A stretch of 48,580 nucleotides of DNA, taken from positions 6,074,359-6,122,938 of the forward strand of contig NZ_KB910518.1 of assembly GCF_000374185.1 (NCBI RefSeq), written 5' to 3'. Shown piece after piece: positions 15,166 through 23,204 of the stretch. How positions within the stretch are numbered: the first letter of the stretch is position 1; every line of letters starts with the position of its first letter. A program made the position numbers and the translations under genes. This stretch comes from Paenibacillus sp. HW567 (GTDB lineage Bacteria; Bacillota; Bacilli; Paenibacillales; Paenibacillaceae). A model generated the notes under the pieces. It was not told the origin of the DNA, ran no database searches, and saw only the letters and a list, made by a program, of their open reading frames with translations.

Positions 15166-16851
15166 TTACATCCGGTCCGGCGCGGTAACGCCAACGAGGC
15201 GCAGCACGTTGGCGATCGTGGTCCGCGCCGCGCCCAGGAGGGCGAGGCGGGCTACGGTCTGGGCGGCATCCTCGGTGATGACGCGCTCCGCTTTGTAATA
15301 GCTGTGGAACAGCGAAGCCAGATCATACACATAGCGGATCAGGCGGTGCGGCGCATAGCTCTCGGCGGCAACCGCGATTTCTGCCGGCAATTCGCCGATT
15401 TTGCGCAGCAGCTCGTATTCATGGGCGGCCGTCAGCTTGGAATAATCAATTTGGGCAGCATCCGGCAAGGAGATTCCCTGCTCCTCTGCCTGGCGGAAAA
15501 TGCTGCAGATCCGCGCATGAGCATATTGAACATAGAACACAGGGTTCTCATTGGAAGTCGAAACGGCAAGATCCATGTCGAAATCCAGATGCGAATCCAT
15601 GCTGCGCATCGTGAAGAAATAACGGATGGCGTCAATGCCCACCTCGTCCATCAGGTCTTCCATCGTTACCGCTTTACCTGTGCGCTTGGACATTTTGACT
15701 TTCTCGCCGTTCTGGAAAAGGCTGACCATCTGGGCGATCAGCACGACAAGCTTCTCGGGATCATTGCCAAGCGCCGACATGGCCGCTTTCATCCGGGGGA
15801 TATAGCCGTGGTGGTCGGCCCCCCAAATGTTGATCATTGTATCGTAGCCCCGGCTGTACTTATCGTTGTGATACGCAATATCCGGGGTCAGGTAGGTGTA
15901 GGTGCCGTCGTTCTTAATCAGCACGCGGTCCTTGTCATCGCCGTATTTGGTCGTCTGCAGCCAGGTTGCCCCATCCTGCTCGTACACTTCGCCGCGGTCG
16001 CGCAGACCGTCCAGTGAACGCAGCACTTCCCCGCTCTCATACAGCGAGGTTTCGCTGAACCAGATATCGAAATTGACGCGGAACCGGGCAAGGTCGCGTT
16101 TGATTTTGTCCAGCTCTTTAGCGAGACCGTAGGTACGGAAGAATGCCGCGCGGTCGCCCGGAGTCATGGACAGCAGAGCGTCGCCTTTTTCAGCCACAAG
16201 CTCTTTGGCAAAACCCTTGATATCTTCGCCATGATAACCGTCCTCCGGCATTTCTGCATCCTGGCCCAGCTCCTGAAGGTAGCGGGCTTCAATAGATTTG
16301 CACAGATTCGCCACTTGGTTCCCGGCATCATTGATGTAATACTCGCGGGTCACCTCGTGGCCGGCAAAGTCCAGCACGTTGCAGAGCGCATCGCCAACAG
16401 CAGCCCCGCGGGCATGACCCAGATGCAGACTGCCTGTAGGATTCGCGCTTACAAATTCCATTTCGACTTTACGGCCCTGGCCTGCGTTGATGCGGCCATA
16501 GTTCTCTCCCTGTTCGGCTACAAGGGCAATCACCGGATACAGGTAGCTCTTGGACAAGGTAAAGTTGATAAAGCCCGGTCCGGCGATCTCCGCTTTCTCG
16601 ATAGAAGCGCTTTTGGTATCCAAATGCTCAATAATCGCTTCGGCAATTTGCCGTGGATTGCGCTTAGCAATCTTAGTGAGCTGCATCGCAGCATTGGTCG
16701 CCAGGTCGCCGTGGGCTTTATCCTTCGGCACTTCCAGCGTGATGGCCGGTAGCTCCTCTCTGGTGACCAGGCCTGCGGCCACTATTGCACCCGAAATCGC
16801 TTCCCTCACCCGTTCGTTGGCTAGCTGAAGCGGATTTTGATTTTGTGTCAT
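15166..16851 (-). CDS. argS: Arginyl-tRNA synthetase
   Basis: This class I aminoacyl-tRNA synthetase charges tRNA-Arg. The 561-residue protein shows the N-terminal Add-1 domain, the HIGH signature as HLGH (143-146), the KMSKS-type loop KMSK (386-389) and the C-terminal anticodon-binding DALR region. The ATG follows ACAGGAGG. Its start overlaps the end of ywiB by 4 nt (ATGA), implying translational coupling. Both genes and the nearby rpoE keep the B. subtilis ywiB-argS-rpoE order, although the subtilase gene and a terminator now separate argS from rpoE. Confidence 0.97.
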   Translation of the reverse strand: MTQNQNPLQLANERVREAISGAIVAAGLVTREELPAITLEVPKDKAHGDLATNAAMQLTKIAKRNPRQIAEAIIEHLDTKSASIEKAEIAGPGFINFTLSKSYLYPVIALVAEQGENYGRINAGQGRKVEMEFVSANPTGSLHLGHARGAAVGDALCNVLDFAGHEVTREYYINDAGNQVANLCKSIEARYLQELGQDAEMPEDGYHGEDIKGFAKELVAEKGDALLSMTPGDRAAFFRTYGLAKELDKIKRDLARFRVNFDIWFSETSLYESGEVLRSLDGLRDRGEVYEQDGATWLQTTKYGDDKDRVLIKNDGTYTYLTPDIAYHNDKYSRGYDTMINIWGADHHGYIPRMKAAMSALGNDPEKLVVLIAQMVSLFQNGEKVKMSKRTGKAVTMEDLMDEVGIDAIRYFFTMRSMDSHLDFDMDLAVSTSNENPVFYVQYAHARICSIFRQAEEQGISLPDAAQIDYSKLTAAHEYELLRKIGELPAEIAVAAESYAPHRLIRYVYDLASLFHSYYKAERVITEDAAQTVARLALLGAARTTIANVLRLVGVTAPDRM

Positions 16852-17291
16852 AATTGTGTTTCCTCCTGTATATGCAAACTTATAGCGAACTGACCCGATA
16901 GCTCTTCGTATACGTAGAGATCATATTCCCAAGAAACCGTAAGCGACCTTCCGGCACGCTTAATATCCAGCTTGCGGGTATCTGTAGAGAGATTAAACTG
17001 TGTATAAGAAGAACGGTAGAAACCCGGCAGACGTTGTCCCCGCTCAAAAGACTGCTCCGACTGAATGCCGCCGTGGCGCATCAGCTTCAAGCCGCTGTCC
17101 GAAATCTTCAGGGTGGTGCGGACAGAAACCTCCTCGCCCTTCGGCCCCCGTTCGATCTCTTCGTAACGGATATACAGCAGACTTCCTTTGGCAATGACCT
17201 CTCCTGCGGCTTGTACTACATTCCGCTCCCCGCCCTGCACGCTCTCCAGGGTTATAGAGGCGCCGTATTTGCCTTGCTGATCCTCAGTCAT
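16848..17291 (-). CDS. ywiB: YwiB family protein (DUF1934), lipocalin-like
   Basis: The 147-residue cytoplasmic protein is predicted to be mostly beta strand. The DUF1934 family has a lipocalin-like barrel and no proven function; it almost always precedes argS. The ATG at 17291 lies 7 nt after GAGGA. A TTG one codon earlier (17294) would leave only 4 nt, so I prefer the ATG. The stop overlaps the argS start as ATGA. Function is unknown; the call rests on sequence character plus conserved neighbourhood. Confidence 0.85.
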   Translation of the reverse strand: MTEDQQGKYGASITLESVQGGERNVVQAAGEVIAKGSLLYIRYEEIERGPKGEEVSVRTTLKISDSGLKLMRHGGIQSEQSFERGQRLPGFYRSSYTQFNLSTDTRKLDIKRAGRSLTVSWEYDLYVYEELSGQFAISLHIQEETQL

Positions 17292-17395
17292 CAATCGTTC
17301 CTCACTTATTCTTGCTTCTATTTAACTAAGCGGCTTATTCGCTTTCCCATTGTACACTATATCCAGATCGGCAGAGCAATTCAATAGTTATCAAG

Positions 17396-18064
17396 TTACA
17401 GCGGCAGCAGCGCAACCGTGTCCTTGCTCCGCAGCTCCTCTACCATAGACGTCCAAGCGTCCGGCTTATCCGCCAGCACGGTGTAATAGCGGGTAAGAAA
17501 GTCGGCCACCAGAGCAGCATCCACCTGCTCCAAGTCCTCATTCCCGGGCATAAAACAAAGATCAAGACCGGATACCGCCTCGCCGTCACCTTGCCATGAA
17601 GGATGAACATAAGGAATATCAAGACGCTTGTAGCCCAGATGCGACAGCACCTCGCGGCGGACAAACGGGTCCATCGGCTTAATGCCTCCAAAAGCATACT
17701 CCACCCGGTATGGATCATAAATTTCAGCGAACATGCCATACAGCTCCTTACCGTTCTCAGCCGCGAGCTTCCACAAGTCCTTAAGGCGGCTCTGCGCCAG
17801 AAAGCGGCCTACACCAAGCCCCTCCCGGCCAATTATGGTGAAGTCGGTCATCGCCACATTCCAGTCGGCATAGTAACGGTATTCCGTGGTGCCCACAACA
17901 TCGCCCTCATGCACAGCGGCAAATACGCGGATGCCCGGATCTTCCAGCGGCTCCTTCCACAGACTGAATTCCAGCACCTCCTCCGGGGGAAACACCTCCG
18001 ACAGCAGGTTATGTACTTGTCTGAACAAAGGATCAGCGACACTGGTAATTCTTCTATATTCCAT
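17396..18064 (-). CDS. GNAT family N-acetyltransferase (last gene of the nitrilase operon)
   Basis: This protein of about 222 residues has the alternating strand-helix layout of the GNAT fold. The region around IIGREGLGVGRFLAQSRL (residues 78-95) resembles the acetyl-CoA pyrophosphate loop. Substrate is unknown. TTG at 18070 or ATG at 18064 could be the start; GGAGGAG lies 4 or 10 nt upstream respectively, and I chose the ATG. It begins 40 nt after the next GNAT gene ends and is the third gene of a nitrilase-GNAT-GNAT operon. The match to the GNAT signature is looser than in its neighbour. Confidence 0.7.
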   Translation of the reverse strand: MEYRRITSVADPLFRQVHNLLSEVFPPEEVLEFSLWKEPLEDPGIRVFAAVHEGDVVGTTEYRYYADWNVAMTDFTIIGREGLGVGRFLAQSRLKDLWKLAAENGKELYGMFAEIYDPYRVEYAFGGIKPMDPFVRREVLSHLGYKRLDIPYVHPSWQGDGEAVSGLDLCFMPGNEDLEQVDAALVADFLTRYYTVLADKPDAWTSMVEELRSKDTVALLPL

Positions 18065-18104
18065 AATCAAGGATCTCCTCCGGTTCCGAAATTGAATTCT
18101 TTAC

Positions 18105-18773
18105 TTATAGAAAAGGATTCCGCCACTCCATCAGCGCAGCGTAATTGCCCGACTCCTCGTCTTCCAGATAACCGGCCACCACCCCGAGCGGCGTCCGTCC
18201 GCAGCGCAGGAGGAAGGTAATCACCGGATCGGACCATTTGCCGGCGGTCACGCCAGCCAGATATTCTTCCGCCGTCATGCGGGAGGCTTGGAGGTGATAC
18301 CCGGGCATTCGGCCCGCACCCAGCAGCCGCTCCAGCCTCTGCTCCACCACAGCGTGGTAGAGCGACTGCACCAGCTCTTTACCCAGCCCCAGCTTGCGGT
18401 GCTTGGGACGAACGCACAAATCGGCAATATACAGCGTGTTCCCGTCCGGCTGGTGCGTCGTGAGATATCCGTCCGCCGTAACCTCAGACCAGGTATGATG
18501 TGAAGCCGGGGCCTCAGGGTCAAAATGGATCTTCAGCCCGGTTACCGACCCGGCCAGTTCCCCGTTCACTTCCACACATAATGCCCCTTCCGGAAAAAGC
18601 GCCACATGATTGCCTAGCTGTTCCCGGTTCCACCACAATTCAGCAGGATATGGGGGCGGAAATGCCTCAGACTGAATCGTAATCAGTTCTGCAAAGTCAG
18701 CCTCCGTATAGCCGCGGATGACCGCAGGCACCGGAATTTTTCCGTCAAAAGCATAAAATATCTTGTAATACAT
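18105..18773 (-). CDS. GNAT family N-acetyltransferase (middle gene of the nitrilase operon)
   Basis: The 222-residue protein has a clear GNAT core. The strand IADLCVRPKHRKLGLGKELV (about residues 116-135) holds the R-x-x-x-G-x-G/A acetyl-CoA loop. The ATG lies 10 nt after AAGGAGG. It begins 15 nt after the nitrilase-family gene ends, so the two are certainly co-transcribed. Proteins fusing a GNAT domain to a carbon-nitrogen hydrolase domain exist (YhcX of B. subtilis is one), which implies a shared pathway. The acetyl acceptor is unknown. Confidence 0.85.
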   Translation of the reverse strand: MYYKIFYAFDGKIPVPAVIRGYTEADFAELITIQSEAFPPPYPAELWWNREQLGNHVALFPEGALCVEVNGELAGSVTGLKIHFDPEAPASHHTWSEVTADGYLTTHQPDGNTLYIADLCVRPKHRKLGLGKELVQSLYHAVVEQRLERLLGAGRMPGYHLQASRMTAEEYLAGVTAGKWSDPVITFLLRCGRTPLGVVAGYLEDEESGNYAALMEWRNPFL

Positions 18774-18788
18774 GCCTCTTCGGCCTCC

Positions 18789-19646
18789 TTACGCCCAGTC
18801 GGTATACAAATCCGTTCTGCGGTCCCGCCATGTGGTTACCGACCCGCGTTCGCGGACACGGTACAGCAGCTCCAGATCGAGATCGGCGGTAATAATCATA
18901 TCATCGTTGATCTCGCCCTCAGCCAGCAGTCCCTGCGGCGGAAAGGGAATATCATTAGGTGTAATGACTGCCGCCTGCCCGAAGTTGGCCCGCATCAGAT
19001 CGACGGTTGGCAGTGAGCCTACGGTTCCTGTCAGCACAACGTAGATTTGATTTTCAATGGCACGGGCATGGCTTGTGTATCTTACGCGGTGGAAGCCGTG
19101 GCGGTCATCCGTACACGAAGGGCAGAAAATCACATCCGCTCCCTTGGCCCGGGCCATGCGCACAATCTCAGGAAACTCGATATCATAGCAGGTCAGCATG
19201 GCGATGGTCCCTTTGTCCGTCTGGAACACCTCCAGCCCCTCTCCCCCGCCCATGTTCCAGCCTTCCACTTCAGCCGGTGTAATGTGCAGCTTGGCCTGCT
19301 CGGCAATCCTGCCGTCCGGATAGAACAGATGCGCTACATTATACAGCTTATCGTTTCTGCGCAGCACATGGGTCCCGCCGATAATGTGCACGGCATATTT
19401 CTTGGCAAAATCGGAGAACATTTCGCGGTAACGGTCTGTAAACTGCGGCAGGTCTTCGATGCTGAGCGCTTTGCCCTGTTCATTGCCAATAGACATGAGC
19501 TGTGTCGTCAAAAATTCAGGAAAGAGGATAAAATCGGTGCCGAACTCCCCGGCAGTTTTTATATAATGCTCGCACTGGGCGGCAAACTCCCCGAAGGAGG
19601 CGATGGTATGCAAATGATATTGTACTGCGGATACACGAAAGGCCAT
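18789..19646 (-). CDS. Carbon-nitrogen hydrolase (nitrilase superfamily)
   Basis: The 285-residue protein has the Glu-Lys-Cys triad of the superfamily: E44 (LFPEF), K119 (AKLHITPAE) and C153 (LTCYDIEFPE). These enzymes hydrolyse nitriles, amides or N-carbamoyl groups; CYDIEFPE is typical of amidases rather than true nitrilases. It is cytoplasmic, with no signal peptide. The ATG follows TTAGGAGG with a 9-nt gap, and it is the first gene of a three-gene operon with two GNAT acetyltransferases. The pairing suggests removal of an amide and acetylation of the same small molecule, but the substrate cannot be read from sequence. Confidence 0.9.
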   Translation of the reverse strand: MAFRVSAVQYHLHTIASFGEFAAQCEHYIKTAGEFGTDFILFPEFLTTQLMSIGNEQGKALSIEDLPQFTDRYREMFSDFAKKYAVHIIGGTHVLRRNDKLYNVAHLFYPDGRIAEQAKLHITPAEVEGWNMGGGEGLEVFQTDKGTIAMLTCYDIEFPEIVRMARAKGADVIFCPSCTDDRHGFHRVRYTSHARAIENQIYVVLTGTVGSLPTVDLMRANFGQAAVITPNDIPFPPQGLLAEGEINDDMIITADLDLELLYRVRERGSVTTWRDRRTDLYTDWA

Positions 19647-19794
19647 TTCAGCAGTCCTCCTAAGCGTGATATAGGCGTTCTAATAATAAAGTACCTAAAA
19701 TTTTACCATAACAGACCACAAATTCACATATGGAGGAACTGCCATATACCCTTTTATGGAAACTTAAGGTAAAATAATGGGGAAACGTAAAAAC

Positions 19795-19943
19795 ACAGCT
19801 CCGGTCGGTAGTCCGGACACACGGAGAAAACGTTCAGTAGCGGTGCGAATGAGGTCACGCGTTCTCTTGAGTATTCCGTGTCAGTAGCCTTCCCCCTCGG
19901 GATGTCCCTCGTTTCTTAATTACTATTGAGAGGGGGAATACCG
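19795..19943 (+). promoter_or_regulatory. yjdF riboswitch
   Basis: This 150-nt structured leader stands directly before a YjdF-family gene, the defining context of the yjdF motif RNA (reported to sense azaaromatic compounds). Visible structure: a CCGG hairpin at about 19801-19816, and a long arm closed by ACACGGA/TCCGTGT (about 19819-19881). In addition TTCCCCCTC (19890-19898) is perfectly complementary over 9 nt to GAGGGGGAA (19930-19938), which holds the Shine-Dalgarno of the gene. That pairing would block translation. The assignment comes from gene context and this structure, not from a covariance search; the 5' limit is approximate. Confidence 0.8.
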
Positions 19944-20354
19944 GTGAAGTTAACGGTATTTTTCGAAGAGCCTTTTTGGGTGGGAATTGTTGAGCTAACG
20001 GAAGATGGTGTAGTCAAGGCCGGGCGTTATGTGTTTGGAAGCGAACCGTCACAGGAGGAGATTATGGATTTTGTCCGGTTCCGGCTGCTGGAGGTCGCCG
20101 AAGGGTTAAGCTGTGGCGTTGCCACAGGCAAGGCGGCCGCGGTAATCCGCAATCCCAAGCGCAGGGCGCGCGCAGCGGCCAAAGAATCGCGCGGCTCAGG
20201 CGGCAGCACATTCAGCCAGCAGGCTATCAAGCTGGAGCAGGAAAAACGCGGGGCAGCGTCGGTCCGGCGAAACAAGGCTGCCCGGGAGGAGCTTGCCCTG
20301 AAGAAGCGGGAAATCGCCCGGCAGAAAGCGAAGGACAAGCATCGCGGACGATAA
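19944..20354 (+). CDS. yjdF: YjdF family protein (DUF2992)
   Basis: The 136-residue protein begins MKLTVFFEEPFWVGIVE, the conserved opening of the YjdF family. The N-terminal half is compact (about residues 1-65). The C-terminal half is a highly basic Arg/Lys/Ala-rich helix, likely to bind nucleic acid or form a coiled coil. Its biochemical role is not established; riboswitch studies suggest a part in handling toxic heteroaromatic molecules. The GTG at 19944 is the start, 7 nt after GAGAGGGGG; the frame reaches back to 19926 but would then include the ribosome binding site. It is controlled by the leader at 19795-19943 and is a single-gene unit. Confidence 0.88.
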   Translation: MKLTVFFEEPFWVGIVELTEDGVVKAGRYVFGSEPSQEEIMDFVRFRLLEVAEGLSCGVATGKAAAVIRNPKRRARAAAKESRGSGGSTFSQQAIKLEQEKRGAASVRRNKAAREELALKKREIARQKAKDKHRGR

Positions 20355-20872
20355 TTAACGCCAGGACAACCGTATCCGCTCCTATTCCGTTGCCTTGGTT
20401 AAGAAACACAAAGGACCCACAGGAGGTCACTTTTTTCTCAAAGTGCCTCTCTTGTGGCTCACTAGTAAATCATCAGCGTCTAAATGTTAGAGTTCAAATG
20501 GTTCGCCGCCAAATGAATTATGGCTTAGAGATCGCGCTGCAGGCGTATCCGGCCCCGCGAATAGCGTCATCTCCTGATCGGAAGAGTCTGCCCGTTTGTT
20601 ACGGACTGAGCCGCTCTTATCTATACTGAAAGTCCTTTTTCCGCAAGTGAACGGACTCCAGCGCCGTTATGGGCGGCCATTCATCCTAAATATATCTGCC
20701 GAAGAGGCGATAAGGACCTTACGGTCCGCTAGAACGGGCAAATGTATCCTTTCGGGAGCATAAGGGCCTTACGGTCCGCAAGGAACAGGAGGATGGATAC
20801 AACGAATTCCCCTCTCCCCAAACCACAGAGGCTCCGTCCTAAGCCACCGATTTAGACCTGATGCTGTGCCAT
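20355..20872. other. Intergenic region with hairpins and a short direct repeat
   Basis: No gene is evident in 518 nt. It contains a long stem (20417-20457, CCACAGGAGG... with ...CCTCTCTTGTGG) shortly after yjdF, without a T run on either side, and the direct repeat listed separately. The rest shows no codon structure. It lies next to the decayed sigma-factor locus and may itself be debris. Confidence 0.5.
20711..20779. repeat. Direct repeat pair, 19 bp, exactly 50 bp apart
   Basis: Copy 1, TAAGGACCTTACGGTCCGC, is at 20711-20729. Copy 2 at 20761-20779 differs by one base (TAAGGGCC...). Each copy holds a small stem, GGACC-TTAC-GGTCC. The single difference keeps the stem as a G-U pair, so pairing may be selected. 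Confidence 0.75.
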
Positions 20873-21133
20873 TCAGCAGCTTGACACATCTCCGGAAGGA
20901 TCGAGCACTCCGTAAGAACCCGGATTAATTTCAATCACGGCCTTTGCCGGTATTCCTGTATAATGACCCGTCCGGCGATTGTATTCCGCTGAGAACCAGG
21001 AGTCGCCGGGATCAGGATGGACAAGCTGCCCGTTTACCTTTAACACTGTTCCATACATAATATGGATGGTTTGAGGAGCTTTTGTTTGAATATACAAATC
21101 GTTCCCTTCCTGAAAATACGTGTACTCTATCAC
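20873..21133 (-). pseudogene. Remnant reading frame downstream of the broken ECF sigma gene
   Basis: An 86-codon frame could start at GTG 21133, with no ribosome binding site. The sequence looks like a compact beta-rich C-terminal domain. In the same frame the codons upstream of the GTG still read sensibly (ALKLSNGNV), which suggests the frame is the tail of a longer gene that has lost its start. ECF sigma genes are usually followed by an anti-sigma gene, so this could be the end of one. I do not recognise the domain, and a real short gene cannot be excluded. Confidence 0.45.
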
Positions 21134-21149
21134 ATTGCCGTTACTCAGC

Positions 21150-21628
21150 TTAAGGGCAAGCCCGCTGCTTCTCCTTCGCCGGATTAGGCAGCCTGGACCA
21201 GTTCAAGATCAGGTTACGCTCCCCCCTCACTGCGCCGGACAGATACAACGCCAGATCCCGGCCGCGCGTCATGACCTGCCTTATTTTCAAGGGAAGCCGG
21301 CCGAACATAATATCGAACTGCCGCGACAGCTCATGCTGTTCTGCCGCAGTCTCTACAGGATTCTCTAGCACCGTCCGCTCACTCAAAAAAAGACTCCGCT
21401 CCTTATCCCGGCCTTTAGCCCTCCTGCTAAGCAGGGACTTGCTCTCATTAACGGCAATCCGTATAAGCCAGGCCTTCATGTTCTTCACCCCGGACCGGTC
21501 AGCAAGCAGCGCCTTAACAAAAACCTCCTGGCAGACGTCCTCCGCATCGGACACACATTGTGCAGCAGGTAGCGGCAGACTCTATAGACACTCTCTTTAT
21601 AAGTCTCACATAGCTCTTTATCCCCCAT
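21150..21628 (-). pseudogene. ECF sigma factor gene, frameshifted and altered in region 4
   Basis: The start ATG at 21628 follows AGAGGTGAG and gives MGDKELCETYKESVYRVCRY, a typical ECF region 2 opening. After LLHN the frame is lost at a GTGTGT tract (near 21551-21558). Removing one TG restores VSDAEDVCQEVFVKALL, the classic region 2 core, which continues to LPLKIRQVM. What follows (RGRDLALYLSG...) does not resemble a normal region 4 helix-turn-helix, so a second lesion or deletion is likely there. The two pieces are therefore one broken gene. The dinucleotide change alone could be a sequencing error or phase variation; the altered C-terminus argues for decay. Confidence 0.75.
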
Positions 21629-21751
21629 ATACTCACCTCTCAAGAAACGTGGCCCACCCCTCCATACATGGCGGATGTAAATAAGACTTTCTATACAGGC
21701 TCCAGGTTCGCCTTTTATTTCCAGAGAGGAGTACTCCAATGGCAACACGCC

Positions 21752-21781
21752 AAAAAGCGGCTCCTCTGCATGGAGCCGCTT
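21752..21781 (-). terminator. Terminator of the Asp-box propeller gene
   Basis: On the minus strand AAGCGGCTCC pairs perfectly with GGAGCCGCTT over 7 nt and is followed by TTTTT. It lies about 35 nt after the stop at 21817. Confidence 0.9.
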
Positions 21782-21816
21782 CTGCCTAAAGAATATTCAA
21801 TCGAAGATTGTGCTGC

Positions 21817-22995
21817 CTATTGCTCCGTTCCCTTAAAAGCAAATTTCAGCTTCCAGGTCGAGCCGCCATCCTCCGTAGCATATAGGGAGGAGGTGTTCTG
21901 TCCTCTAACGGCCATCCAGCCTTCTTTGACACTCGTGAAGGAGATGATGTTGTCATACCCCGGAATGGACGGGAGGTTGGTCCACTGCTTACCGGCGTTA
22001 TAGGAGCGGCCAACCGCTACCTTTTCTGCTGCGGGAGAGAAGCCTGCCAGGAAGGCAGCTTTGCTTCCGACCAGCACCATATTGCCTGGTTTGCCGGAGG
22101 CCGGACCGCTCTTGAGCTGCGCCGGACCGCTGCCCGGCGCAGGGCCGCCGCCTGCGGTATCCTGGGCGATGACGCGGCTCCAGCTTCTGCCTTTATTGCT
22201 GCTGGCATAGAGCGAATAGGAGGTCTGCGACATCCCCGTTCCCCCGTACAGCAGGGCATACACTTGATCGCCGCTTGCATATATCCGTCCACTTTCAGGC
22301 TCGGCAAAAGAGGATTTCAGCGAAAGCTGCCATTTGGCCCCTCCGTCTGTCGTTTTCATGACCTGGTATCCGGCTCCCGGTGCAACCACAACCGCCCAGC
22401 CGCTGCTGCGGCTGGTGAACTCGGCCCCGCGAGTATTCTTCGGAGTCGGGATCTGGCTCCAGCTAAGCCCGCCATCCTTGGTGTAGTACGCAGAGGTCCG
22501 GCTATACCCGAAGCCTTGCTTACTATCCTTAAAGTCAATCCGTTCAAAAGCCGGCACCGTACCGGGCAGCCGCTTCCAGGTCGAGCCGCCGTCTGTGGTG
22601 GCAATAAGAGAGTTCTGACCTGTATCCTGTGCTGAAGCCAGCGCCCAGCCCCTTACGTTATCGGGAAAATCAATCTGCTTGAAGCTCCACGGCCCTTGAT
22701 AGATCTCTTGAAAATGGCAGCCGCCATCCGAGGTTCCAATCATAAATCCATTGCCGGCGGCACGGCCTATATCGGCATTTAGAAATTGAATGTCAGAAAA
22801 GCTAAGCGGTGCTGATTCAGTTGCAGAGTGCTGCGCTTGAAGCTGCTGCAGCAATCCATGATCACCGGTGCCGCATGGCGCTGCCTTCGCCGCTGCTTGG
22901 GCAGGCAGCGCTGCCGCTCCCCAGGCGGAAACCGCCAGAAGCCCGGCTGACAGGAGCGTTAACGTCCGATGGTGCAGTTTTTTTGTCCAATTCAT
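21817..22995 (-). CDS. Secreted Asp-box beta-propeller protein (YCF48/BNR-like)
   Basis: The 392-residue product has a signal peptide of about 33 residues ending ALPAQA. The rest carries seven spaced Asp-box-like motifs of the form S/T-x-D/N-G-G-x-x-W or a close variant: TSDGGCHF, TTDGGSTW, TKDGGLSW, TTDGGAKW, SSNKGRSW, SYNAGKQW and TEDGGSTW. That number fits a seven-bladed propeller like sialidase folds or YCF48. No sialidase catalytic set was recognised, so enzyme activity is not claimed. The ATG at 22995 is 6 nt after AGGAGGTG; the frame's earlier GTG at 23004 overlaps that site. It is transcribed divergently from the PBP gene. Confidence 0.85.
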   Translation of the reverse strand: MNWTKKLHHRTLTLLSAGLLAVSAWGAAALPAQAAAKAAPCGTGDHGLLQQLQAQHSATESAPLSFSDIQFLNADIGRAAGNGFMIGTSDGGCHFQEIYQGPWSFKQIDFPDNVRGWALASAQDTGQNSLIATTDGGSTWKRLPGTVPAFERIDFKDSKQGFGYSRTSAYYTKDGGLSWSQIPTPKNTRGAEFTSRSSGWAVVVAPGAGYQVMKTTDGGAKWQLSLKSSFAEPESGRIYASGDQVYALLYGGTGMSQTSYSLYASSNKGRSWSRVIAQDTAGGGPAPGSGPAQLKSGPASGKPGNMVLVGSKAAFLAGFSPAAEKVAVGRSYNAGKQWTNLPSIPGYDNIISFTSVKEGWMAVRGQNTSSLYATEDGGSTWKLKFAFKGTEQ

Positions 22996-23204
22996 GATGA
23001 ACACCTCCTGGATTATATATACCCTTTTCTATAGACACTACTCTGTTATACTGCCCCATCTGCCCTTCTATCTACCCGGATAAGGTCACAAAAAGAAAAC
23101 AATTTGGTTACCGCCCGCCCGGCGCATGCGCCTAACATGAATATCTGCCCTTTTCCTTCCCCATAATGAGAATGGACAAGTACAACGAAAGGGAGCCTGA
23201 TGCC

